From Naegleria lovaniensis (Eukaryota > Heterolobosea > Eutetramitea > Acrasida > Naegleriidae): DNA of 64,000 bases. Made by a program: the position numbers and the translations under genes. The notes under the pieces are model-generated. The model saw only the letters and a program-made list of their open reading frames with translations, searched no databases and was not told the DNA's origin. Positions 53,901 to 63,781 of this stretch are shown here, in pieces (within the stretch, counting starts at the first letter, position 1; the number at the start of each line of letters is the position of its first letter). The stretch spans positions 372,001 through 436,000 of the forward strand of contig NW_025407850.1 of assembly GCF_003324165.1 (NCBI RefSeq). The letters run 5' to 3'.

Positions 53901-54406
53901 TTACATTGGTATGGACTGATTATCCAGCATCACCAATGGCATCACTGGCTCTTGTCAATGATTTGGATTTAAAGTTAGAGTATGAACTCGATAATGGTGA
54001 TATTCAAACTTTTTATGGTAATCATTTTGCGAATAATAACCAACCTGATCGAGTGAATAATGTTGAGAAAATTTTAATTCCATCTCCACCACTTCGAACT
54101 GCATTGACAGTGAGTGTGAAAGGACATAACATACCTCATGGACCACAACGTTACAGTATGGTGATTAATGGAAAGAAAATTTCAAAGGCATCTGTTATTA
54201 AGCGCTCCTTGGATGTGACTGATGTTTCGCCTTCCAATACGATCATGTTCTTTAATTGGCAATTTGCATTAATTATCACTTGTATGGGAACTGCATTGTT
54301 AGTATCATTGGCAGTGAATATTGGGTTGTGTTTGTATGCTCGTATTCAAAAGAGAGATTTCACCAAGCAATTCATGAACATGGACAAGATGAAAACCGTG
54401 TATTAA
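50928..54406 (+). CDS. Membrane-anchored subtilisin-like serine protease (S8)
   Basis: The main frame (open from about 50935 to 54406) has no ATG before 51248, but a textbook signal peptide (MTRIVLIMTFLVAMLVIFST) starts at 50928 one frame away. A 26-nt GTACAC...TAG interval at 50989-51014 would join them exactly in phase, giving 1,150 residues; a one-base error is the other explanation. Catalytic triad in S8 order: Asp399 (ISDSGLD), His494 (HGHGSHTSG), Ser841 (AGTSMSTP). Cys-rich inserts lie between His and Ser (about 515-545 and 665-740). A C-terminal jelly-roll-like domain follows, then one transmembrane helix (~1105-1130) and a short basic cytoplasmic tail. The architecture resembles TagA/TagC-type proteases of amoebae without an ABC transporter. 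The N-terminal ~350 residues may be a pro-region. Confidence 0.88.
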
Positions 54407-54454
54407 ATTTTGGCTTCATCGTAAAATCGTACTATTTTAAGAAAAATAAAAAAA

Positions 54455-55805
54455 ATGTCTTCAGTTAATTTATTTGATAGACCTTCAGGTCCAGTAAGTG
54501 TCCTCTTCAGTGCTTCGGATCATATACAATTTATCAATCCTTTCTTACAACAGCGTCCTTTGATCGAGTTCAGAGCAGGTAAAATGACAAAGGAAGGAAA
54601 TACAGTGAAAGCTGATCCAAGAAAAGGTAAAATAGCCTTGATTGTTGATCCCGAAGATGGTCTTGTACATTTCCAATGGAGAGATAGAAGTGATAAAGTA
54701 ATTGAGGTTGGTAGTAATATTTTCAATCCCGTTTGTTGATTCAATGCTTTCCTCTTTGAATATCATTTTGTGTGTCTTACAAAAATTGATGATGTATTAT
54801 TATGGCACATGATCTACCTTGATTTATCAATACTAAAAGGATTCTATTGTATTTCAAGGAGATGTTACTTTCTCTAGAATTAAGAAAGTAACTGATGGAA
54901 GAGTTTACTTGTTGAAATTTACATCAGGAAGAGAACTTTTCTATTGGATGCAAGAACCAAAAACCGATAAAGACGATGAATACGAAAGAAAGATCAATGA
55001 ATATATAGAAAATCCACCAATGGAAGGAGGAATGATTGATGAAGACATACCTCTTCAACAATCTACAACCACACCCTCGGAGACATCAACACAACCACAA
55101 CAAAACGCTGTTCAACTGGATCAATTGTCAAGAATTATTCAAGGAATTAATCCAGCAACAGCTCCTAGTAGTGGACAGACACAAACCTCTGCAACTCCAT
55201 CTCAACAACAGTCTTCATCATCTCAACAATCTCAAGGCTCACAAGAAGGTACGTAACACAACACCACACACTATCAACACACAACACACAAATATGTGTC
55301 AACAAAAAAGCCTCTCTTCAAGAATTATTGAGAAATTTCCAAGAACATCAACGTGAAAAAAAGCAAACCATTGCACTGGAACATGTCATTCAATCCGATG
55401 CCATCAATGAAATCATCAAAAAGCATCCATCAATTTTAAATAGAAATGAGCTCTTTTCCAATCTTCCTGAGGGTGACAATGACAGAACCGCACAATCATT
55501 GTTAAGCCATATTAGAAGTCCTCAATTTCGTCAAACATTGGATGTTTTCAGCAGTGCAATGAGTACAGGTCAATTGAGTGGGTTGATGAGAGATTTTGGT
55601 TTAGATCCATCTGTGGCAGATCCATTCAGCGGAGGAGGTTAGTTGACACATATCATTTCTCAATAAGTAATTCAATTTATTATTTTTGTTTCAAAAATTA
55701 CTAACCAAAGGTCTTTTATCATTCCTAACTGCTTTAGCCAAGAAAGAAGAAGAAAAGAAAGAAGGTGATAAAATGGAGGATGAGAATCAAGAAGGAAAAC
55801 AATAA
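54455..55805 (+). CDS. ADRM1: Rpn13/ADRM1 proteasomal ubiquitin receptor
   Basis: Four exons (54455-54706, 54840-55248, 55311-55637, 55711-55805) give 360 residues, against 407 in human. The N-terminal Pru domain is clear (LIEFRAGKM, DPEDGLVHFQWRDRS, then VTDGRVYLLKF, FYWMQEPKTDKDDEYERKINEY). A Gln/Ser/Thr linker follows, then the C-terminal DEUBAD-type helical domain (LQELLRNFQ, LEHVIQSDAINEIIKKHP, GLMRDFGLD) and an acidic Lys/Glu tail. It docks ubiquitin chains on proteasome Rpn2 and binds UCH37. The first intron uses a GTTGGT donor, chosen because it gives VIE joined to DSIVF, as the family requires; other donors break the frame. Starts 48 bases after the protease stop, with an A-run before the ATG. 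Confidence 0.94.
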
Positions 55806-55843
55806 TCCCGCCTTGGTTTACATTCAAAATAAATCAAAAAAAA

Positions 55844-57643
55844 ATGTCCCAAAAACTTCATTTGCAAGGAATTACAGACAATGTCAAACTGGCAAGAGAA
55901 CATGCCCTTCTTGGTAATTACTCAGTCTCTCTCGCTTACTATGATGGAATATCGGATCAGATTGATTCATATTTGAACGACAATCCTCTCGGAATTGATT
56001 CCAAAACTCAATGGTCTCAGCTCAAACAAAGGCTAAAACAAGAATATCAAATTATACAACACATTCAAAACGAACTGAACACATTTAGCAATGGGTTATC
56101 TCAAGGAAATAGCCAAAGTGGGGGCAACAGCTCTCGGATGAAACCCATCGCTAAATTCTTCGAAGACCCAACTGAAAAATCATCGGGCGGAGGTTGTGCA
56201 TTTGTTGTAAACACCGTTGCCAATAACCCACCACCAGTGTATGACGATGGTCCATTTGGTTCTAGAGCTAAAACTCCAAGTGCCAATCAACAAAACATTT
56301 CACCTCAAGATAATTACGATCCGGATGTATGGCTTCCTCCAACTCCAGTACAAGGTGTCAGCAAACCCAAGAGATTGCAGTCAAATAACGTGGAAAAGAA
56401 AGTGGTACCTTCTAAACCCGTTAATAACAGAGTAAGTATTTCAGAAAAACCGATGAGTGACATCAATTGCAGATTGTTAATTATGTCGATAAGAAACTAA
56501 ACGCAAAGTTATTAGGAAATCAGTATTCCAAAGATAACAAACAAAAGCCACCGGTTCCAAGCGTTGCATCAAAAAAATCAAAGGTAGACGACAAGGATAA
56601 CATGTCCATTGATGAAGAGCAAGTACCTATTGCTGGAGATGAAAGACCCAAGTTCTCTCCAGCTTGCTCCTCAGATAAAGACCTTGTAGAAATTATTGAA
56701 AGAGAAATTTTAGATAAGCAATGTAATACACATTGGAGTGACATTGCAGGTTTGGATCAAGCGAAAGGATTATTGGAAGAGGCAGCTGTTCTTCCAATCA
56801 TGATGCCAGAATTCTTTAATGGTATACGATCGCCCTATAAGGGCATCCTTTTATTTGGCCCACCCGGAACAGGAAAGGTAAGTTCCAAGAGTTTAGTGAA
56901 AACAGAGTGGTGTGCTTATATATCTACAGACCATGTTAGCAAAAGCTGTTGCCACTGAATGTAAAACCACTTTTTTCTGCGTTTCAGTTTCAGCCTTAAC
57001 CTCAAAATGGAGAGGTGAATCTGAGAAATTAATTAAGTTATTATTTGAAATGGCAAGATTTTATGCCCCAAGTACGATATTTATTGACGAAATTGACGCT
57101 TTGGGAAGCAAGCGATCGGAAGGAGAGCACGAAGCAAGTAGACGAGTAAAAACCGAGTTGCTGGTTCAAATGGATGGTGTAAATAATGACAGTAACACAA
57201 CCGAAGACGCCAAAAAGAAGATGGTACTTGTGCTTGGTGCTACAAACCATCCTTGGGAGCTTGATGACGCCTTAAGAAGAAGACTAGAAAAGAGAATTCA
57301 CATTCCATTGCCTGACCTTGAAGGACGAAGATTAATTTTCAAATTGTATCTTGAAAAATTAATATTGGCCGATGACGTGGATGTGGAAGAACTTTCAAAA
57401 TTGACAGAAGGGTACAGTCCTGCAGATATTAAGTTAATTTGCAGAGATGCAGCAATGATGGTTCTTAGAAAAGCCATAGAAAACCTTGGCAAAACTGAAA
57501 TAATTTCCAAACAAGGTGAGATCAAAAATCAACCAATTACAATGAGCCACTTCTTAGAGACCTTGAAGAACGTGAGCTCTTCAGTTGGAACTGCAGAATT
57601 AGACAGATACAAAAAGTGGATGGAAGAGTATGGATCCAAATAA
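55844..57643 (+). CDS. KATNA1: Katanin p60 catalytic subunit (AAA ATPase)
   Basis: Three exons (55844-56431, 56473-56877, 56930-57643; introns 41 and 52 nt, phase 0) give 568 residues. The N-terminal MIT-like three-helix domain reads KLAREHALLGNYSVSLAYYDG. A disordered linker follows, then the AAA module: HWSDIAGLDQAKGLLEEA, Walker A GPPGTGKT (split by the second intron between K and T), Walker B TIFIDEID, SRRVKTELLVQMDGV, LGATNHPWELDDALRRRLEKRI (arginine fingers), and a C-terminal YKKWMEEYGSK helix as in katanin and spastin. It severs microtubules as a hexamer. The start is 38 bases after the Rpn13 stop. Confidence 0.96.
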
Positions 57644-57677
57644 ACAAATTACGTATTTTCAAACGGTTTCTCTTTTA

Positions 57678-58874
57678 TTATCGCTTTGAAGCAAATCTTT
57701 TGCAATATTCTGTCAGGAAATCCACTGTTCCATAATCCCCGTACGGCTTTGAATGGTGGGTCGTCTGATGAAAAGGTTTCGACTTTATATTCACCTGAGG
57801 TTGATATGTTGAACCATACGTTGTCTTCCCTATTGCTATTTTGCTTTCCTTGTTTTGTGCTTGTTTGGTTATGGGTTGTTTGGAGTCTTTGATCTTCTTT
57901 TCTTGTTCAAGAGATGAACACTTGGACCGTGCTGAGCTGGGTTGAAAGCTATTTTCATCTAAGACAGAAGTAAACGCTGGCTCAACCACCCCACCACTAG
58001 CAGTCGCACAGGTTGTCGCTTTCCAAGCTGGTTCAGTTTTTACATACTGAGACAGTGTTTTAGAGTTAGGTCTTGCAAAATAAGTCTTTGAAGTGGGAAG
58101 GTTTGTACCCTGCGTTGGTAGGTAAGCGTAAGGCTTTTTTGTGTTGAAATTGCGGTCATGCATTTTCGCCAGATGTGATGTAGATGGCCTAGATGTCAAT
58201 GGAGAATTATTATTAAAAGTGCTATTCTTGACATTTCTTCTTTGAAATGAGAGGTTTTGAATTGCTGGTGCTGATTTCGGTCGTTCTCCTTGCTGTGAAC
58301 TTGTCTTATTGTTTTGCCATTTCTCTGCAGCCACTTCATACACTGGTTTACTCTTTTTCTGGTCCAGTAAATGAGGTGTTGACTCTAAAAACACGCTTTG
58401 CTCATGAGACATGGGTTGAATATGTTTTCTAAAGCTAGTTAATGCAGACATTACATTTTTGAATACATTCATATCCGCTTGACAGGTTTGGGAATGATTT
58501 TTAAAATAGGATGCAACACATTTGATTGCTTTTTCTGACAAAACACCATGACCGTAACTGCTCGCCACATAGAAATATCGATCGACTTCGCTCTCTGCTT
58601 TAAACGGATTATTTTGTGTTTCTAAGTGTTGATAGTGGTCTCCTAACCGTTTGAAGAGTGCATGGAATTCTTTTCGCTCTGTTTCTGTTGCTTGTTCTTT
58701 CAGCCATGCGCTCACCCCTCGCAAAGAACGATCATCAAATAATTTCGAGTAAGAACTAGATTGTAGTTTGTTGGATGTGCTTCGATACTTTTTAAGAATA
58801 AATTCCTTTCGGTATTCCTTGTGAGCATCAAAAGAAGGATCGAAATACGGCGTGTAATGGCCTCCGAACGTCAT
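57678..58874 (-). CDS. Orphan protein with N-terminal helical domain
   Basis: Intronless, 398 residues. The first ~155 residues look ordered (GGHYTPYFDPSFD, LRGVSAWLKEQATETERKEFHALFKRLGDHY, a Cys/His region near 130-150). Residues ~170-370 are Ser/Thr/Asn/Gln-rich and basic, with short motifs such as RPKSAPA and YGSTYQP. The C-terminus (DYGTVDFLTEYCKRFASKR) is ordered again. SAP-type motifs recall cilia- or flagella-associated proteins, but this is weak. No signal or membrane helix. I do not recognise the family. Confidence 0.65.
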   Translation of the reverse strand: MTFGGHYTPYFDPSFDAHKEYRKEFILKKYRSTSNKLQSSSYSKLFDDRSLRGVSAWLKEQATETERKEFHALFKRLGDHYQHLETQNNPFKAESEVDRYFYVASSYGHGVLSEKAIKCVASYFKNHSQTCQADMNVFKNVMSALTSFRKHIQPMSHEQSVFLESTPHLLDQKKSKPVYEVAAEKWQNNKTSSQQGERPKSAPAIQNLSFQRRNVKNSTFNNNSPLTSRPSTSHLAKMHDRNFNTKKPYAYLPTQGTNLPTSKTYFARPNSKTLSQYVKTEPAWKATTCATASGGVVEPAFTSVLDENSFQPSSARSKCSSLEQEKKIKDSKQPITKQAQNKESKIAIGKTTYGSTYQPQVNIKSKPFHQTTHHSKPYGDYGTVDFLTEYCKRFASKR

Positions 58875-59012
58875 TGTGAAAGAAGAATTTCAATTGATAA
58901 AGTTATTTTTTTTGAAAAAAAATTATGTACTGGATAACCGATAAATAAACGGTAAAAAAAGGCGGGGTAAATTTTAGGGGTTCCATCACCAAAATTCAGA
59001 GTCAAAGTGAGC

Positions 59013-60402
59013 TCAATAACCCTTTGAACATGACACAGAGTAGAGACACGTCGAGTAATGCAACAATTCTTTTCTTTTCTCAACATGTTCATAATGTAGC
59101 TTGAATTGTTTCAACGCTTGTTCTTCCGTCTTGAAGCCATACAACGCTCCATACCAACTCATTGAAATAGCTCCTGTGGTATCAGAATCACCACCGTGAA
59201 GAGCGCCTCTCAATAGTACTTGTTCGTAAATGGATGAAGAGTTCTTTTTCGAGAATTCAATGGATGATAGTAAAGCACTAGGTCAGTAATATAATTAACG
59301 AAAATTTGTGTTTTCAACAAATTCCCAAGATAGGCTATCACTTACTCATAGGCTACAATAATTGAATCATCACCCGAACTTCCTGCCCATCCAGAATGTG
59401 AATAGGATTTATAAAAGGCATCTCTTTCTTTGACTCCATACTTGGAAGGAAATTGCATGGCATGGTTATCAAGTTCAGAAGAATTTGAATTTCCTTTCAA
59501 AGCAGCATTCTCGGAGAACTCTGCAATACCCCTCTCCTTTAAATACTTTATGAACTTGTCTTCGAATGATTTCAAATCCTCACTAATGACTTTCCAATCT
59601 CTTTTAGAAATTTCCTTCAAGTAATATTTACATTTTGGAAGAATTTGATTCATGAACAAGTATCCCCAAAGTTTTGGATTAATTTTCTTGATAGCAAATG
59701 AGGTGAATAATGCACTCAATAACGCTCCCATGAATCCAACACTATGGTTATGAGTTAATCTTCCACTCTCTATGGCAATGGCAATTAGCAAATCCAAATG
59801 ATTCATAAATCGTAAACCTATACTCATGGCTCTCATCTTTAGAATGTTCAAAGTGATTGAAAGTTAAAGTTTAAATACTTACGGATCCACCACATCCACC
59901 CCCTTTTGCATTGTAAGGAAGGGTGTTCCATGGATGTTTCCTCGTTTGCTTTATGAAATATATACTTTCTCGACATGTTTTTCCAGGAGATCTTCCGTTC
60001 ATATCTTTCCAGCAAGTGACATACTCTGTGACCATGCATGTCATAATGTTATTGACGACAGTCATGAAATGTGGAGAATCAACCGTAATTTGATCCACTG
60101 TTGAAATATCTGATGATTGACAAAGACTTTTCATTGTGGCTAAATGAAAGATTGTGTCATCGGACACTTTCCAAGTTTTTGTATCAATTTTGCTGAGCCC
60201 ACCCATTTCTTTGAGCTCTTTATGAATATTTTCACCTAAATCAAATGCGCCTTGTTTCCCCAATCTTCGGAATGAAAAACGTACCAACAAAATTGAATTC
60301 CCACACTCCGTTTCTATAGCCAATGGCATCACCCACTGCAGTTAACAAGCAAGAGGCTTCAAACCGATCTTTTAAATCGTTGTCTGCTATAGGTTCAAGC
60401 AT
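59013..60402 (-). CDS. ADPRH: ADP-ribosylarginine hydrolase (ARH1)
   Basis: Four exons (60402-60285, 60250-59883, 59836-59346, 59277-59013; introns 34, 46 and 68 nt) give 413 residues. The ADP-ribosylglycohydrolase fold shows [28 protein letters not shown] (Mg-binding Asp pair), [31 protein letters not shown]-like [23 protein letters not shown] and [11 protein letters not shown] (metal-binding Asp/Ser). The combination matches ARH1, which removes ADP-ribose from arginine. The last intron join gives IVAYDALLSS, as in the human enzyme. The first intron is only 34 nt but places the MVG-type N-terminus correctly. Confidence 0.94.
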
Positions 60403-60440
60403 TTTATTAAATCATAGAATTACAAATTGAGCGAGAGATC

Positions 60441-60797
60441 TTAGTCCGTTTTTTCATTATTATCTCGCTCTTCATCGTCTCCTTCGTCCTTTTTATTAGG
60501 GTTGTGCCTTAACAGATAGGAGGCAAGGTACTGTATTGGATCTTCTGGTCGTTCTCTTACCACACTGGCTAATCCTTGCAGTAAAATTGGAACCACAGTT
60601 TGATCGAGATAGGCTCGTACAGGAAGAGCATTATAATTCGTTTTGGCATGTACTTTTTCTTTGGTTTGTTCCAAGGTAGCAGCGCTAGGAGTAAAATCTG
60701 CTAACAAATTATCTTGTTTATCTATGAATTGTAGTCATGATGATCGGTCCGAATTCTTGAACACTGTTCATGTATTCGTATGCTTACCTGTGGACAT
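60441..60797 (-). CDS. DPY30: DPY30-like subunit of COMPASS
   Basis: Two exons (60797-60788, only 10 coding bases, and 60721-60441; 66-nt phase 1 intron with GTAAGC donor) give 96 residues; human DPY30 has 99. The Dpy-30 dimerisation motif is nearly identical: [19 protein letters not shown], then [18 protein letters not shown]. The acidic Lys/Glu/Asp tail is extra. DPY30 serves the SET1/MLL histone H3K4 methyltransferase complexes and flagellar radial spokes in other eukaryotes. The tiny first exon (M-S-T) is the only way to give the motif an ATG. Confidence 0.93.
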
Positions 60798-60841
60798 GAT
60801 GACGAAATATTGTGTTTGGAAAAAGTAAATTTTTGGCGCGT

Positions 60842-62536
60842 TTATTCCATCTTCTGTTTCTTGGGTTGTTGTTCTTGCAGAAGGCAGGAATTTGATTCTG
60901 AATCAGTCTCATCAATAGATTCTGCAGTCTCTTGATTCTCTGATGGTAGGGATGGTGTAGTCGCGAACTCGTTCTTTCTCTTCTTTGTATTCAAAACTTG
61001 TCTCTTGTGATGTTCTTCCACATATTTCACAATTGCATTTCCAAATTTACTCCAACCCTTATCTCCAATGGTATCTAATTCTCTCTTTAAATTCTCTTCT
61101 GACAATTCTAAACCTCTCAAATCAATCTTACTCAATGCTGCATCTACCAGAGTTTTATGTTTATCACCAAATGTTTCCCAATGAACATCTTCAACATCAC
61201 TTGGTTTGACCTTGTAAATGAAATTTCGATCCACACATTGTAAATTCTTATTTAACAAGTACAAGACATTTCCTTCAGTAATGAAATGATTGTATTCATA
61301 ACGATGAGGTAATTGATGTTGTGCTCTAAATTCCTCATTCAATTTGAGATTGTACTCTTGTAGTGATTTGATATGATTCACAAGTTGATGGTAATGATTG
61401 TTGTATTCATAGAGATGATTGATCATGAGAGGAGTTGTAGTAGTGGTAGTGGTAGTACTCGTGGTAGTACTCGTGGTAGTACTTGTGGTAGTTGTAGTAG
61501 TGGTAGTAGTGGCATGATTACCATTACTTCCAGAGACTTGATCCTTGGAGGGATCGCTCATTATAATAGAATACGGAAGATTATTATCTGGTATGTGAGA
61601 GTTGTTCAAACAACATGTAGGATCATTCGTTGTTGTATTCATAGTAGTAGGATCATTCAAAGTAGTTGATTTCTCAATGGAATTTTCTGAATGTAATCCA
61701 ATACATGGTCGAATAGAACCATCATGATACAAGAATAAGAGTGGTTTCAATTCAATATCAAAATCATACTTGACTAAATGAGGTTCTTCAAAACCACATA
61801 ATTCACATGAAATGGAATTGATTTGATCATTCTCAATGAAATGTTTGAAATAAATATCTTTCATGGAGGAAAGAATTGTATTTCTAATCTTTAGTGGTGG
61901 TCTACTCAAAGTATCATTCCTCGTATCTTGTTCACTGCTACTAGTAGTACTTTTCTCTTCAAACAACAACAACATGTTTAACTTTTTCAAACTCTTGACA
62001 GTCAAATCAAAAAATTGGATGGAATATTTTTCATTGTTTTCAACAATGGGTGCACCCTTAGTTTTAGCACTAATAAATAATTCACCCTCATTGTTTCTAT
62101 ACTTGTATAAAACAATATTGGAACCATTCCATTTCTTCATAAAGCAGTAATAGAACAATCCTTTCATTGATTTGAAATGAGATTCAGGTAAGAGGGACAT
62201 TCCCTTTTGCTTTTTTTGTTTTTTGGGATACAAGTAATTTAAATTGGGAATGTTATAAACTATATTTGGAGTATTTAAATCAATATTATTGATATTGTCA
62301 ATGATCATTGACCCATTAAATTTTCCATGTTTAGTAATAATATAGCCTTTGATAATATTTAAAGTATTAAATGGATCTCTACATTCAAAATATTTCAAAT
62401 CTCTATCAATATTTGAAATTGAAAATGTTTTGTTGAGAATTTCCATAGTTTTAGTGTTTGAAATTTTTAATGATCCAGAATGTCGTTGTTTGTTCCTTTC
62501 CGATGATGATGACTCGGAAGAAGGTTGTGAAGACAT
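60842..62536 (-). CDS. T4 Rnl1-like RNA ligase
   Basis: Intronless, 564 residues. It carries the covalent nucleotidyltransferase motif set in order: motif I KKWNGSN with Lys135 as the AMP-accepting lysine, then GELFISAKTKG (residues 151-161, like the SKG loop of T4 RNA ligase 1), motif III ISCELCGFEEPHLVKYD (242-258), motif IV FITEGNVLYL (418-427) and motif V YKVKP (441-445), followed by VHW. The spacing between III and IV is stretched by a Thr-run insert (~343-368). Lys-rich patches (105-112, 518-521 and the C-terminus) could be nuclear signals. It would join 5'-phosphate and 3'-OH RNA ends. It differs from the known Naegleria nick-sealing ligase of the Rnl5 type; a tRNA-repair role is possible but unproven. 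Confidence 0.8.
   Translation of the reverse strand: MSSQPSSESSSSERNKQRHSGSLKISNTKTMEILNKTFSISNIDRDLKYFECRDPFNTLNIIKGYIITKHGKFNGSMIIDNINNIDLNTPNIVYNIPNLNYLYPKKQKKQKGMSLLPESHFKSMKGLFYYCFMKKWNGSNIVLYKYRNNEGELFISAKTKGAPIVENNEKYSIQFFDLTVKSLKKLNMLLLFEEKSTTSSSEQDTRNDTLSRPPLKIRNTILSSMKDIYFKHFIENDQINSISCELCGFEEPHLVKYDFDIELKPLLFLYHDGSIRPCIGLHSENSIEKSTTLNDPTTMNTTTNDPTCCLNNSHIPDNNLPYSIIMSDPSKDQVSGSNGNHATTTTTTTTTSTTTSTTTSTTTTTTTTPLMINHLYEYNNHYHQLVNHIKSLQEYNLKLNEEFRAQHQLPHRYEYNHFITEGNVLYLLNKNLQCVDRNFIYKVKPSDVEDVHWETFGDKHKTLVDAALSKIDLRGLELSEENLKRELDTIGDKGWSKFGNAIVKYVEEHHKRQVLNTKKRKNEFATTPSLPSENQETAESIDETDSESNSCLLQEQQPKKQKME
61449..61496. repeat. 12-bp tandem repeat coding for Thr/Ser run
   Basis: Three near-identical 12-bp units (GTGGTAGTACTC on the plus strand) plus a partial one, in frame within the RNA ligase-like gene, encoding TTST repeats between motifs III and IV. 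Confidence 0.85.
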
Positions 62537-62728
62537 TTTTTTTTGCCACAGTTCCGAACCAGTGCAACTCTGAAACCAACTTCAATATTGCAACAACACA
62601 TGGAACCTTGATAGTGCTAGTTTCATACGTTATAATATAAATACAAATGGCTTTCTAACTATACACTAACTAACCAAATACTCTGTTTCGTTGAAGTGGT
62701 ATTTTCAAATTTCTAAAATTAAAAAAAA

Positions 62729-63715
62729 ATGAAACGAAAATTCGAACACTCTTCCGCTCCATCAAACAGCAGCAACAAACATGTCAAATTCTCATCAGTA
62801 ACAACAACATCAAGTCATGATCATGTCGAGAACACCACACAGCATGCTGATGAGTCCAAACACACTCTTCAATCCATTCGTGAGGCTAAATCTCTCCGAA
62901 CGATCAAACAATTGCAAGGCTTTGAACATACCACATCCATTCTCGGACAAGTCAATGAAACGGGAAGTGGATTAGAAGGTGAAGAAGGAAATTTAAATCA
63001 AGAACGTTTTATTGATGAAGAAAATAATAATACAGTGATGGAACCTTTTCATTTAGAAGCAGAACGAATGGAAGGAATATTTAAAGATAAACAAACCAAA
63101 GCAGAAGAACAACGAAAAAAAAAGAAAAAATTACAACAACGATCAATTAACAAAGTCATTAGAAAAAATGAAAGTGATGAAGAGGATAGTGATGATAATG
63201 AAGAGACAGATGTGTGGGCAGATGATTTGGAAGAAATGAACCCATCCTTATCCAAAAAACAAGTTCTTTCGAATGAAAAAGAGGAAGAACATACAACACT
63301 TCCTGAATTAACACTCTCTGAATGTCATCAATATATTGTAGATCATCTTGTAGATCGAAAAGAGACAATTTCTAAGGCATTACAACGATTGAAAAAATCA
63401 CCTAGTACTAGGAATGAAGAGGAGGATGCGTCAAAAGTATACAATGAATTAATCAAAATTGCAAATATTTTAATTACCCATTACAATATTTATGATATTT
63501 ATGACAAAAAAAGAGAATCGTTTCAAAAAAGAGTGAAATGGGAATATCGAGTTAAAGATACCAATGAAATTCATGGTCCATTCTCAACAAGTGACATGAT
63601 AGCATGGATTGAACATGGAATGTTAACCAACGATAATGTACAAGTAAGAATATTCTGTGGTGAAAGTGATGATTTTTTAGAATTGAATTCTGTGGATTTT
63701 ACAAAATATGAATAA
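62729..63715 (+). CDS. CD2BP2: CD2BP2/Lin1-like GYF-domain splicing protein
   Basis: Intronless, 328 residues, ATG after nine A. A basic, disordered N-terminus with a KRKFEHS start, then LRTIKQLQGF, a Lys-rich helix and an acidic block (DEEDSDDNEETDVWADDLEEM) leads to a helical middle (ISKALQRLKK) and a C-terminal GYF domain (WEYRVKDTNEIHGPFSTSDMIAWIEHGML) with the GP-F-M-W spacing. The domain order matches human CD2BP2 and yeast Lin1, the U5 snRNP 52K protein. It binds Pro-rich ligands and U5 factors in the nucleus. The final GYF residues (VQVRIF) are present, so the gene looks complete. Confidence 0.92.
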   Translation: MKRKFEHSSAPSNSSNKHVKFSSVTTTSSHDHVENTTQHADESKHTLQSIREAKSLRTIKQLQGFEHTTSILGQVNETGSGLEGEEGNLNQERFIDEENNNTVMEPFHLEAERMEGIFKDKQTKAEEQRKKKKKLQQRSINKVIRKNESDEEDSDDNEETDVWADDLEEMNPSLSKKQVLSNEKEEEHTTLPELTLSECHQYIVDHLVDRKETISKALQRLKKSPSTRNEEEDASKVYNELIKIANILITHYNIYDIYDKKRESFQKRVKWEYRVKDTNEIHGPFSTSDMIAWIEHGMLTNDNVQVRIFCGESDDFLELNSVDFTKYE

Positions 63716-63781
63716 TACCATGGTGGTTCATTTGTATGTGTACATATATTCTCTCGAGATATAAATCTACACAAACGCAAT

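Noticed and set aside
61441-61512. Possible CRISPR-like short repeats
   Set aside because: A simple 12-bp codon repeat with no spacers, inside a coding frame.
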